A stretch of DNA of 64,000 nucleotides from Icerya purchasi. Its lineage: Eukaryota > Arthropoda > Insecta > Hemiptera > Monophlebidae. Positions 22,437 to 33,991 of the stretch are shown here, one piece after another. The translations under genes were made by a program, and so were the position numbers. The stretch lies in assembly GCA_039619475.1 (NCBI GenBank), contig CM077115.1:490937352-491001351 (forward strand). The letters are read 5' to 3'. The notes under the pieces were generated by a model. The model was not told the origin of the DNA, did not search any database, and worked only from the letters and a program-made list of their open reading frames with translations. The stretch's first letter is position 1. Each line of letters starts with the position of its first letter.

Positions 22437-22755
22437 ATAAAACAATAAATTTTGCGGCCAAACGTGGCCGTAAATGTATAACATAACTCACGGATGATGG
22501 CTGTCTAGGATTATTGGGAAAAGAAGACTGGCCAGACCAAGCCCAAGATGTGTAGTGGGCGCTAGAACTCGACTGAGTTGAAAAGGTGAATAGCGCGTCA
22601 CGTAGAATAAATGTAGCAAACAAACATGGCGTAAATGAGCTCACGAATTCCGGAATCAGCGAGGAAAGAAAACTGCTCAAGCCAGGTCCGAGATGCGTGG
22701 ATCGCACGAACACGACTGAACAGCGAAATTTTAGGATAGGAAATCACGTATCACC
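22437..22755. repeat. Diverged tandem duplication, unit about 150 bp
   Basis: The stretch from about 22437 to 22605 and that from about 22608 to 22750 share ordered blocks: AATAAAT, then a CAAAC(G/A)TGGC...GTAAAT block, CTCACG, a run of A/G with CCAG-CC-AG-CC-AGATG, then GACTGA and a closing TCACGTA. Spacing and order are kept, so this is a tandem duplication with clear later divergence. No protein is conserved between the units. Confidence 0.5.
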
Positions 22756-23485
22756 GGGAGAGTTGTTCACGATAATGAACTTTTACCAAATTACGTTTCA
22801 TTTTAAGGCCTGGACTATCATTTATTGAGCCACCTATCATACTTAAGAAATTAAACCAGAGTATTTTATTATCAATTACAAAGTGGACCATGCAAAAAAT
22901 TACACTATAATCAGAATAAAGTAAATAATGAACACATTATATGGAGGGAAAAGTCCGCATGAAATTAATTTTTCATAAAACCCCTTTTTCTATCGCGTTC
23001 GTATTTGTCGCAGCTGAACAGCTAGTGACTAATGCCATTAAATAAGGGGGCTAGATTTAATGTAATTATTGTTGCAACGAAAAGGTGTCCGCCAAATTCA
23101 ATGCCACTCCTCGGGGAACGCCCCATACGCAATCTACATACTATTGTAACGTACCTACGAATAAGACGACTAGAAATAGACACGATGGAACATCAAAGTA
23201 CAAAGTAACCGGAAGGATGTCAGATTGAACTGCATACCGTAATGTCTACCAATCTCTATGAACTACCCGATCCTCTCTAAGGCAGTGGCCTGACACTCCT
23301 GCGATTTGTGTCTGAGGAAGGAATGAACGAGAATACAATTACATTCGAAGCAGCGTATTTGGCCGCAGCGTCAACATCATACAAAATTTTAAACTAGTCA
23401 TTATTATTAAGAACTTGGAAATACTTACTATTGATCTCGTGAACAAGCGGGGGACATTTATAATTTTAAAAAAGAACTATATGGT
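22756..23485. other. No gene recognised
   Basis: AT-rich spacer between the tandem duplication and the hAT end. No repeat or exon identified. Confidence 0.45.
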
Positions 23486-23493
23486 TTCTAGTG

Positions 23494-23866
23494 TACTGGT
23501 TCTTAACCAGTGGCTAAGCATCCAAAGTGGTTCGCGAGGCCATCCTAAAAATATGAAATAAGTGATAACGAGTCGACACACCGACGCACGAGCCGCACTA
23601 CAAGCGAGAGGCAGTCAAGTAGCGGAAGGAGCCGCCGCCGCTGCGCGACGCGCGGGTGCAGGGGTGTGCACGGCGCGTGTAGTGAACAGGCAGTGCCTGA
23701 CTTTGTTCCGTTCGCTTTTTGTTTTATTATTATTATTTATTTTATTTTATTTTATTGGACTTTGAAAGGAACTAACCAGTCCATAATGTAACATGGTAAA
23801 CTTATAACCTAACTCTACATTCTATAATAAAATTAAATAAACAATAATATATATTAAGAACCGCTG
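23494..23866. mobile_element. Short non-autonomous hAT element, or left end of a larger hAT
   Basis: Left end TACTGGTTCTTAACC at 23494-23508 and right end TTAAGAACCGCTG at 23854-23866 are both versions of the hAT terminal repeat CAGTGGTTCTTAACC. Between them lies a notably GC-rich core at about 23570-23690 (many GCCGCC/CGCG steps), then a T/A-rich tail. The 8 bp outside the two ends (TTCTAGTG and GCCTAACG) match at only four positions. The left flank fits better with GTCTAGAG, next to a third hAT end at 27822-27836. The stretch may therefore be a MITE or the 5' region of the 4.3-kb element. Confidence 0.5.
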
Positions 23867-26210
23867 GCCTAACGGAATAAGTTTAGGAAATGTAATTGTT
23901 CCGCCTTGTGCGAGAAACAGTTGAAAAAAAAGGTGATCTGCATCCAGAGTCATATCGGTATCATCCGAGTGTGAACGGGTGCTAATTTTTGCCAAGCAAA
24001 TTTTGTAAAAATGCGCGGGTAGGGTGTAAACGTTATGATCATGTGCCGGGATATTGGAGCGCCGAACCTTCTTTGGAAAATAGCAAGCTTCCTTGAGTGG
24101 GACTGCAGTAATACTCTTATATTTCTGACTTTATACCGGTGGAATGCATCCCAGTCCGATTATAACGGTGCATTCGCCGTCGAACGGAGATCCGTGTATG
24201 AAATACAAGGGCACACAAGTTGCCAATTCTTGCTGCAGATTTAGGTGAATTCATCACAGGCAGTGTTTCCAAGAATTCCAATGTGACCAGGAATCCAGCA
24301 AAAGTTGACTGTCAGGTTCCTTGAATGAAGGATGTGTACCTCTTCTAAAATTGCAAATATATATATATATTGTCATGAGCCTACAGTGAGTAACGTAAAT
24401 AAAATATTGATTTTGTGTTTGGAATTCTGGCTTTACTATGCTGTGGGAAATGAAAAACATAGATTAAATTTTATATTCCTTATTTTATTTATTATCGATC
24501 AACACAGCATAGTATTTCGTATATAATTCTCTCGTAATGTTCGAACCGAGTAAAGTAAAGTAGCTGATTAAATGGTTCGAACGGTTGGGAAGTTGGAATA
24601 TAATTCCGATGCCGTACCAACACAATTATAATAACGTAGAATTAACTAAGGCTAGACGCGGATACACTGCCCGACTAAAGCGACGTAATTTTGCCAAAAA
24701 TTACGCGTTTGATAAGCATGATGTGTCGTTGCGAGTGGTCGGGCAGTACCGACAGCTGATCGACTACCTGGGTTTTCGCGAGTCTTGCACTCGTTCGTCA
24801 AGGGGGAGTATCCGTTTTGGCTCTAAAAAGAGTTCTCGTAATTTGAAGCGTTGCGTGGTCAGCGGACCCGCATCAATTTATAAATTAAATTATTTGTCCG
24901 TCGACATAATAATTAATTAATACGTGTGAAGAATTTTTAATATTTTCATATTCGCGTTGTTTATCTGTTAAATGTGTCGATCACCTGCTTTGTTTCAAAA
25001 TACTCTAGTCACCGACGCGTGGTCTAATTGTGTGAATATATCTTTTTATCAATAAATTGAATTTATTCGCGTCTATTACGTGACATCAGAATTGAGCACA
25101 CGACAATATGTAATAGGCGGCACCTTAGGTAACATGAAAGTTCAATATGGCATTAAGGCGGCTTAGGGACTCAGACAAAATGAGGATATTATCGTTGAAA
25201 TGTAGAGTCTTTACAAAATCGAAAAATGAAAATCGAGCATGCCGATGGTAATTTGAATTTCCTGGTCACGTTTCTGCTCGAAATAATAAACGCTGATTCT
25301 ACCGGTCTTTAAATGTCTTTAGATCCGTCAGTCTATACAAATAAGAATCCCGGTCATTTTTTCGCAATGATAGATGATCCCAAAAGGAAGCAGATCCTAG
25401 GTAAAGTCATTGTTTTTGTGGGATACCAAATCCACCGTCAGAGTTGAAAATTTACCAGCGAAGGTGAACTGCGAGAATACTGCAGGAAGGTTAATATAAG
25501 TAACAGAGATTTTTCAAGGGTAAAACATTTTTGCAGAGAGTGCGGCTTTAGCAGAAAATCTCCACTTACGGAAAATGACAAGATATTTGAAGGATAAGAA
25601 ATTGTCGGAGAAGGATTCATCTTAGCTGGATCGGAGGGATGTAAGATTTCGAACATAAACCAACTACAGTCGAAGAGGGAAATACTCCATGCACCGAATA
25701 CGGAAGCATGAATTTTGGATCCTAGAAGGTTTTTTAATATGAACTCGAGCTGTATTCTCGTAAATAGGAAATCCGTAATCTATCCGCGATTTTACTTGTT
25801 TTAATTAAGTTAGCGATGGTTTACATACCACCTACGTTCGTTGTTTTGTTCCGAGTGCTTGCTTATTTTCATTTTTAAAGTTCTACAGCAAAGGGCAAAT
25901 ATCTTTGATCTATAAAGAGGTCTTTTTATAGTAATTAACTGTTCCGGATTTTAATACATAAGTAAAATAAACCTTGTTTGTTTTACGATGTGAATACTTT
26001 GTCGCATTTAACATTTTACTTGACCACGTCACATAGTCAAAACTGCTAGGTTTCTTTTTAATTACGATTTACTCGCCAGTTTCAAGAGTTTGCCATTTAA
26101 ATTAGGTATCTTTTAACCGTACTTTTTCCTATGAACAATTTCAGGTATTAATGTACGTTGTACGCAGGTTACTAAGTAGGTGGGAATAGTATAATTATTT
26201 TGTTTTCAGA
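23867..26210. other. No gene recognised (possible interior of a hAT element)
   Basis: AT-rich sequence with a (TA)n run near 24357. An open frame at 24585-24920 is basic but matches no family I know. If the large hAT model is right, this is its 5' UTR, intron and later insertions; a T-rich tract ending in TTTTCAG at about 26208 could be the acceptor before the transposase exon. Confidence 0.4.
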
Positions 26211-27630
26211 AAAATTCCACCGAAACGAAAGTATTTACTTCAATAGAAATAAATGGGGAGACTAGACCTCAATGTGTACTATGCACCACTGTTCTTGCCG
26301 ATGATGCTTTAAAGCCGGCAAAGTTGGAACGTCATTCAACGTCCTTACATCCTGATTATTGTGACCGTCCGTAAGAATTCTTCGAAGCCAAACTAACAAA
26401 TTTAAAAAGAATGAAATTTGGACTCAGTGGAACAATGTAGAAAAAAATTAGCTGCATCGTTTGAAATTTCAAAATTGATCGCCAAATTCAAAAAAAGTAC
26501 GCACAATCGGCGAATCCCTAATAAAGCCTTGTATGCTTGAAAACTGCAAAAAAGCTTTTAGGCAATGAATTCAAAAAAAAAAAATAAATTCGTAAAATGC
26601 CTGCTTCAAACGATACAGTGAAGTCACATATTCAAAAAGTGTCAAATGAAATTAAAGAACAAGTTATCGAATTTTGCGCTACAAAATGTGATGAATGTAC
26701 TGACGTTTCGGAATGTTGTCAATTACTTGTATTTATTCGATTTCTGAATGACAATAAAACGTTTAAAGAGTTGTTACTACATTTCTTAAGAACTGAAAAC
26801 AACTTCGCAAGGTGCAGATGTTATAGATGTCATAAATCAATATTTGGAGAAACAACTTATGTGGCAAACGCTTGCGAGGCTTTGTACGGATCGGTGCTCC
26901 TACAATACTTGGTTCCCGCTTTGGTCTTGCAGCGTTGACAAAAACAAAAAATCCATCCGATTTTATGACGCACTGCGCTATTAATCGTCGAACATTGACT
27001 TCCATAACGCTCCCGGAATGCTTTGCTATTGCGATGAAAACAGCTATAAAAGTAGTTAACTACATTGAAAACAGTGCCCTTAATACTCGTCTTAGTACTC
27101 TGATATATACTCTGAAACTCTGATTTTTCTCACGGAGGTGCGTTGGCTTTCCGAAGGAAAAAGTCAAAGAGTTACGGGATCAGTTTTGTGAGTCCAAATT
27201 TCAAATACGTCTTGCTTATTTGGTCGATTTTTTCGCGCAACTAAATGTATTGAACCTTCAACTGAAGGGTAAAGTTGCAAGGCACGAGCAATATATTTGC
27301 TTATGAAGATAAAATCGAGCTATGGATCAACAACACGATAGTAACTTGAAAGATATATATATTTCAGATAGGAATTAATCTTGAAAATTTCTGCTGCGAA
27401 AAGGCAATTTCTTTCTCAAAAAGATTCGAGAAATTGCTATACGTCACCTAACGTTGTTTGGATCGACATATCTATGCGAGCAGCTCGGCGCTTCTGATAA
27501 TTAAAAACGGGCACCGAAAGAAATCCGTTGGATGCCAGTGCCGAGATGCATTTGGCTTTGGGTAGCTCGGAACTAAGGATAATCAGAAGTTAGTAAAGAT
27601 TATGCAGCCACAAAAATCGCATTAAAATAA
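26211..27630 (+). pseudogene. hAT transposase with BED zinc finger (ZBED-like), inactivated
   Basis: Conceptual domains in order: a BED finger near 26240-26385 (RPQCVLCTTVLADDALKPAK then H-x5-H), the SNDTVKSHIQKVSNEIKEQ helix at about 26605, the DECTDVSECCQLLVFIRFL block near 26690 (the usual LDESTDVS catalytic region), a degraded middle with several stops, LTEVRWLSEGK near 27125, YLCEQL near 27470 and a final QKLVKIMQPQKSH near 27590-27620. This order is that of ZBED5/SCAND3-like hAT transposases. The missing residues and at least a dozen stops or frame changes show it is dead. A hAT end lies at 27822-27836, 190 bp downstream, in the correct orientation. Confidence 0.85.
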
Positions 27631-27821
27631 TATACTTATCCCTGTGTAAGGTAAAATTTTCGTACAAAAACATGGAAATACTATTGGCTTTGTGTCCTAT
27701 TTGTAGATAGACCGAACACAACCCTTTATTTATTTACATTTACTGTGCATATTCCTTCCAAACAAAGTTAATGGTCCATGGCAAGACAGAAATTTTGTCA
27801 AATGGTTCCTCATCACTTAAA

Positions 27822-27836
27822 GGTTAAGAACCACCG
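27822..27836. repeat. hAT right terminal inverted repeat
   Basis: GGTTAAGAACCACCG is the reverse complement of CGGTGGTTCTTAACC, one base from the common hAT end. The next 8 bp (GTCTAGAG) fit the nTCTAGAn target preference of hAT elements and match the 8 bp before 23494 at six positions. Confidence 0.65.
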
Positions 27837-27844
27837 GTCTAGAG

Positions 27845-30425
27845 TGCTACCAAAAGACATACAACTAGGCTATCGGAGAAAATTGCAAATCTATTATCCA
27901 GGTTAAGAACATTCAACATGAAATCAAAAGGCTTAATCTCGATAGCCAACGGCTCAACGGTAAAAACAGACGCTTCAGGAGGGGGTTTAAACTAATTCGC
28001 TGCGCAAAATTATTTGAAAATGAAAAAATTAGTGTACTACCGTTTCTATTTTAGATTTATGTTTTTGTTTCGCCTACTTGTGCACTAATAATTCGTTTGG
28101 AATTTTTATTAATGTATTCATCACCATTTTCCTAGTATTCCCCCTTTTGCCGCTGTCAATACCCGAAATATTTCAAATTTCTGCCTTGCCCTCTCGCTGA
28201 ATTTTATTCGTTTAGGAAATTGTTTTTAAACAGTTGCGTTCTAAAAATCTTATGTTTTTGTCCGACATTACCCCAACTTTTTAGGTAACCATAGAAGTGG
28301 AGGTGTTTTTATGCGACCGCAAATGAAGACCTCGAAAGGACCCAAGGGCCGATGAACGACCGTCCATTACTTTCGCTCTCGTATTTGCTCTTTCATTCCA
28401 AGTGTTTAAAAAAAGAGAGAAAATATTAAAACACGTCTTTTTGGAATTTTTTCGTATTACAATGCGCTTGCTGATCAGACGAAATTTATGACCGATGCGA
28501 AAAAGCGACTTGACAGCATCGGTGTTTAGGGGGGATACAAACTTTTCGAAACACATTAACTATTTTATGTAAGTACATCTATATACACCTGTTTGTTAAT
28601 AGTTATAAAAATATCTTCATTTGTTATCGAGATAATTGTTTATTTTATATTTATTAAAACTATTTTGCCGAGAAGTTCAGACATTTTTATAGCGTGTAAA
28701 ATAGAATATTTTTTTTCGAGGATAGTTCTGATAAGTGTCGGACTATGCAAAAAATGAGAATTTCAAAAAAATAACAAAATAAAAAAAATGATTCCGACTA
28801 TTAATAATGCGGAGACGCGTTAGGTGCAACCTTAATTTTTGTCAATACATTTTTACCAGAGTTGTTTTTGTTTGCTGTATGAGTTAGTGAAAAAATCGAT
28901 ATTATATAAATATAGCTTTTTTTTCCCCCTCATCAATATTATTCGTTCGCCCAGAAATAGAAGAGATCAGAATTTTAATTCGATGATTCTGGTACGAAAG
29001 AAGCGATATAGCGGAAAAATAATAGGATGGAAACGGAAATTACATTTTAATTTGCTTTTCGTATAATTTTTTTTTATTATTGGCTTAAGAGTGCGTTCTA
29101 GAGAGGGAGCATTCGAAACATCTGACAACAACGAAATGGGCCCGAAATCGGGTTTTTGAAATTCTGGCAGTCTTCTCTAGGCTGAGCTGGTACGAAGAAT
29201 AAACGGCATCTCTGACAGAGCGAAAAGACAATTAAAAGCTGCTGTTGGGAAAGTTCCAAAAGAGGTCCGAACAGCGACGATCGGAAGGAAGAATGAACGA
29301 GGATGCTGGAAAGCTGACATGGAGTGCGTTTCGGACACCACACATTATTATCCTCTAGCGAGCTGTATGCCGGGCTAGGCAATGAACTGATTTAGGCGTC
29401 CCAGCGCGCGAATAGGCACGAAGAACATAGCAGAGCGCCCGGGGTGGTTTAAAGCAGTTTGCTTTGTCGGCGTGCCTTGGGCCTTTAGGTTGTGCACAAA
29501 AGAGCAGCATTCCCGAAAAACTTCATTGTCGCGTATACAGAGCATTGTAAGAAAATCTCGGATCTTATCAACCGAAAACGTAACTAAACTGAAAATATTC
29601 ATTTATCGCGATGGCGATCGTAACATTTTTCGGGCCGTTTTTAACTTGCCCCCACACCGGCGCAATCAGTCTGAAAATCGAAATCGGGAATTTTACATCA
29701 TCTTTAACAGGGGAATACGGAAAATCGGAAACCATAAAGAAAAACCCTTAAAAATATTTCTTTCCCCATCACACTCTACCTTTCGCAGCGACACATTTTT
29801 AACCGAAAAAACCATTTCATTTTCGATTCGTCTTATTTCTATTTCGTAGAAAATTTCACCCCCCCCCCCCCACGAGTTATACACGTGGTATCAATGTGCG
29901 CAGAAAGCCTTCTGACGTGTAAGGCTGTTTAATATGGTTGAGTATTCTCGTGTTTAGCTACTTTGACACCGCTTAAACTTCGCATGTAAAACATAACTGA
30001 TGGGAAACTAAAAAATATTAATAATTTTAGACAAAAAAAATATACCCTCACTTTTTTCGCATGAATCAGTTTTACGGTGGAAATTCCTAAAAAATCAAGT
30101 TATTTAAAATGGACGGCGGACACACATGCGAATAGATAAAAAAAAAAAAATAGCTACTTGAATAATAGCGAATCGCTCGGGAGAAATGCAGCGAGGCAAA
30201 CAGTCAAATCGTTTTAATCGTTTCCAATGACGTCACAACGAAAAAACTATGTACCTTCCCCCTTTACGACAATTAGAATGGTACGTGTGTGATTAAATTC
30301 CCCAAAAATAATTTTCAGATATTGTTCGTGTTATTATTATATCGTCGTCGTCGTCGCAGATCTTGGAACAAGAGATAGCGTGCAACTCATATGATCCTAT
30401 TTCTGGCATCCGTCACTGTTTTCTC
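27845..30425. other. No gene recognised
   Basis: Mixed sequence with no supported exon. It includes a C run near 29863-29873 and a TCG repeat near 30344. Frames around 29100-29850 are open on both strands but show no domain. Confidence 0.45.
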
Positions 30426-30429
30426 AAAA

Positions 30430-30775
30430 TGTTTTGCTAATCAGATTCGATGTTATCCCACTTCCAGTCTTCTTCTCTATTTATAACGGGTTTCCCTTGT
30501 ATTTTTCCCTGTGCTGCCAACATGTAGATTCCGCTTTTTCGTATCTCATGAGCCCCATGTATTTCGCTTTCCTTTTCTGGGTACTGTCGACTATTACAGG
30601 TTTTCCTTCTTCTATACTCTAGTTAGAGAACAATTTTATTACTGACGAAGTCTGTCCAGGGAATTTTTAACAGTCTGCGATAACACCACATTTCAAAAGA
30701 ATTGATATCTCTTTTTTTACTATATGCACTCATAATCCATGTTTCGCATGCATACTGAATATTATTATTATATAT
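30430..30775 (-). pseudogene. LINE-B reverse transcriptase C-terminus, copy 2
   Basis: The minus-strand reading contains YACETWIMSAYSKKRDINSF, then FEMWCYRRLLKIPWTDFVSN near 30670, followed after a frame change by RKAKYMGLMRYEKAEST near 30560 and QGKIQGKPV-type sequence. The order (ETW, MWCYRRLLKI-W-D, RKAxYxGxxxR) is the same as LINE-B copy 1 and the general LINE pattern. No long open frame remains. It abuts a (TA)n microsatellite at its 5' side. Confidence 0.7.
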
Positions 30776-30793
30776 ATATATATATATATATAC
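30765..30793. repeat. (TA)n microsatellite
   Basis: An uninterrupted TA run adjoining the LINE-B fragment. Confidence 0.85.
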
Positions 30794-33726
30794 GTATATT
30801 TAAAATTAAAATAAACTCTATTATCGCTTTTGATATTTATTTTCAACGCCTATAATTCGGCAAATTCTACTTATTTTCGCATAATTACGATTTTATAATT
30901 CGAATAGATTAATTCAAGATGGGCGGATAATTTCTTTATCGCGATTACACCCAGGGGGAAAATAATAGCGCGATATTACAATTAATTTTGCGGGCGTTGA
31001 ATTCGAGGATTTATCGATGCCTTTTTTTTTTTTTTTCTTCGGTAGCTTGTAGGAATGTGATAGCTTATCGGTCAAATTATTTGCGCGTGAAATACATCCC
31101 CACGTCATTCCTCAATTCTATTTTTTTTGTTTCCATTAATTTCTTCTCGCTGATTTTAATCAAGTTTTGTTTTCTACTGCTGCTGCTGCTGATGATATAA
31201 GTTCGATTTTTATTTTAATAGTCATATTACGGTACTTTTTATTAATCAGCCCCCCCCACACACAAAAAAAAAGAGAGATAGAAAAAATAGGTCAAAGAAA
31301 AAGAAAATTAATTTCGAGTACAGAGATTTCACAGGTAATGCGGATGAAAAAGAAAACACCGAGAAGAGCTGAAAGCTTAAAGACAAAATCAGGAACGTGC
31401 AGAATTGAGATTGATTTCTCTGTCGGGTTTAGGTGTGGAGTCTAAAAATGAAGTGCGGGCGGAGCGGCGCGTTGGGGGGGAGCTAGCGCAGAGCCAAAAT
31501 GATGGCGACAAGCGCGGAAGAAAAGCGCGGATGAAAAGTATATTTAAAATTGTTCGAAAGACGCCATTTAGGAAGATGTCGTCTCGCCGAAAAAAGAAGT
31601 GTCACGCGTTATTATCATTATCGCGCCGAGAGAAGTTACTGTTTTGGCTAATGCGAAAATTCGACGGTCATTCGGACTTGGCCGTTGTTTTATCATTCTT
31701 CAGCGGTTCGAAATAAACGTCCCCCCCTCCAGCTGGGGCTCTGGATCATAAATCTCTCGCTGTCTAGGTATGACGTTAATTACATCCTGACGTTCTGAAG
31801 GGTAGGCTTGCCGATGTACACTCTCACACACACACACACACACGCACATGACACGTAAATACACGTAAGCGAACGTGCCTTTTTACGGCGCGTTACTGTC
31901 CGCAGTGCGGCGACAGTTTTCGAAACAAAAAAAAATTGATGCGATCCAACGTCATAATTCGCGGCTGGAGCGAGCGGGGCTCAGTTGCTAAACGATATAC
32001 GCGAATAATCGCCATTTAGGGCGGGCATTTTTTAAACGAAAATCGTTGTGCTAAATAAACAACCGTCTCCAGACTGAGGGCATCTGAGAAAATTACGGAT
32101 GAAGGTAAGCGCGCACGTTCAGTCAGGTTAAAATTTGTTTGCGTCGTTTACAAAGCGGAGTGAATCTTTTTTCTCTCATCCAGGGCAGGTCTTTTATAGT
32201 GAGAAAGTTCTTACATGGATCGATCAGAACCAGTAGTTCCACCTTCTTTTTTTTTTCTTCTAATTAACCACTGAAAATCTGAAAATATTTAGACTTAATA
32301 AATGCCGAAAAATACGCTACAACTGTATCAAAAAACAGAAAAATACACTTCTTTTTCACTTTTTTTTTGGAACGAAGTTCTTTTACGCAGCTTGTCGATT
32401 GGAGTAAACTGGCAGAAAATTGCGAGATAACGAAAATCGCGTTATGCGTCGTCCGGCAGGCGACCTTCACTCTCGTTCTCTTTCTTTCTGTCTCTTTCTA
32501 TTATATACAAGTGTGTGTGTGTGGGGTTGTGTGTGTGCGTTCGGTGAGTATCGAGATTCGAGCAGCAAGCATTGTGCGCGATCAGCTGTATAAGCTCAAT
32601 TTTAGAAACAGGTGTAAATTTTTTTTGAATTTGAAAATTGGCGCGGTCTTTTTGTGCGACGTTAGCGCACCTCAACAAGTCTGATGATTTATTTATTGTT
32701 TTTGTTTTAATTCATACGTGGTTTATATATTGTGTCATTTGTATACTTTATGAATGACTTTATACTTGTATATTTACCAAAAAGTGGTGAAACCCTCTAG
32801 ACACTACTTCTCTCTTTATTTATTTTATTTTTTTTGATTTTAAATTTATCGAGTGATTTCTGATTCTTTGCTTATTCAAACAGGTGATTGATAGATGTTA
32901 AGGAGAAGGATCAGTATTTCGCAAAAAGGAAAGGGATTTCAAGAAAAATCAACTAAAAGCGAACGAAAATGGCAACATTAAAAATAGGGACAATATGGTG
33001 TACAGAATCGTTGAATGATGTAAAAAGAATATAACGAAATAATTAAGTTGAACGGAAAAAATTGTTACCTTTTGTATCAAAAAGAAATTAATTAAACTGT
33101 ATCGTGATTACGCGGAAAGAAGTCACTCCACCACTCTATGCACAGTAGCAAATACACTGGCCCTTGACACAAAACGGGTATAAATGCGATTTTTTAGTGA
33201 TATAGCTGATTCGTGTTTGTGCCTTTAGTTGTATCAAAGCTTTACGTAATGATAACTAATGCTCGGAATAAATAAAAATTTAAAAATATCGCGTTCAAGG
33301 AAAATGTACCGCCGATGGAGAAATTTCGATGAAAGTGTCGATATTTCAGCGTTGTTGCCAAATGTTTAATATTGTTCAAATTGGAATTTTTACTTCTTTA
33401 TTCGAAATGACATACTTTTTTTTTTTTTTAAATACGTTTTACAACCATTATATTCCAATAAAAAATAAAATCTAACACGCGTTTATTAATTTATATTAAT
33501 CAAAATTAATTAGTTCATTTTAGCGTTATTTTGTTCGCTCAATTTACGTATTTCGACTCATTGCGTAATCATTAATAAAACTGCGTAATTTTTTAATTAT
33601 AAATACAAAAGTGATGATTTTAAATAATGAAAATGCACAAAAAAGTGGTTATTATTGTTATTACCGTTTTCGCTTATCCGTTCAATTCAGACATGATGAT
33701 AAACTTATTTCAGTACTGATCGCGTA
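30794..33726. other. No gene recognised; microsatellites
   Basis: Contains T runs at 31022-31035, an A-rich run at 31264-31275, (CA)n at about 31825-31845 and (TG)n at about 32510-32540. Frames at 31167-31716 and 32367-32684 are open but basic or low-complexity, with no recognised domain. Confidence 0.45.
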
Positions 33727-33991
33727 ATATGGCAACCCCTCGCTCTACTAAATCAGAGGACACAGGTTCGAGACTTACCCCGTTCCGGATCCGCATAGTT
33801 CCCAGTTATACGCCTAATCTGAAATTGAATTGGATGCCAGAGAAATCTGGGAAAGTAAAAGCGACCCTAAAGAACGAAACTGGCTCCTCAGCATTCACTT
33901 TAGATCCATTAGGCTTAGAGTACACTGTGAACCTTAACTTTACAATCACCGACGACCTGCTAAGAATATGGGACTTCCTCTACTGCACTTA
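33727..33991 (+). mobile_element. tRNA-derived SINE, copy 2
   Basis: Homologue of 3391-3677. A good B box (GGTTCGAGACT) is present at 33765-33775, and the A-box side is degraded or truncated. The body matches copy 1 in order: CCGTTCCGGAT, GAAATCTGGGAAAGTAAA, GAAACTG, GGCTTAG-GTACA-TGTGAAC-TTAACTT and the final TATGGGACT block. An open frame of 87 codons across it is chance. The B box being intact here and interrupted in copy 1 helps define the ancestral sequence. Confidence 0.75.

Noticed and set aside
23565..23700. Host CpG-island promoter
   Set aside because: The GC-rich block lies directly inside a hAT terminal repeat and no host exon follows.
24585..24920. 111-codon basic open frame
   Set aside because: No family recognised and no exon borders; lies within a possible hAT interior. 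Kept as unassigned sequence.
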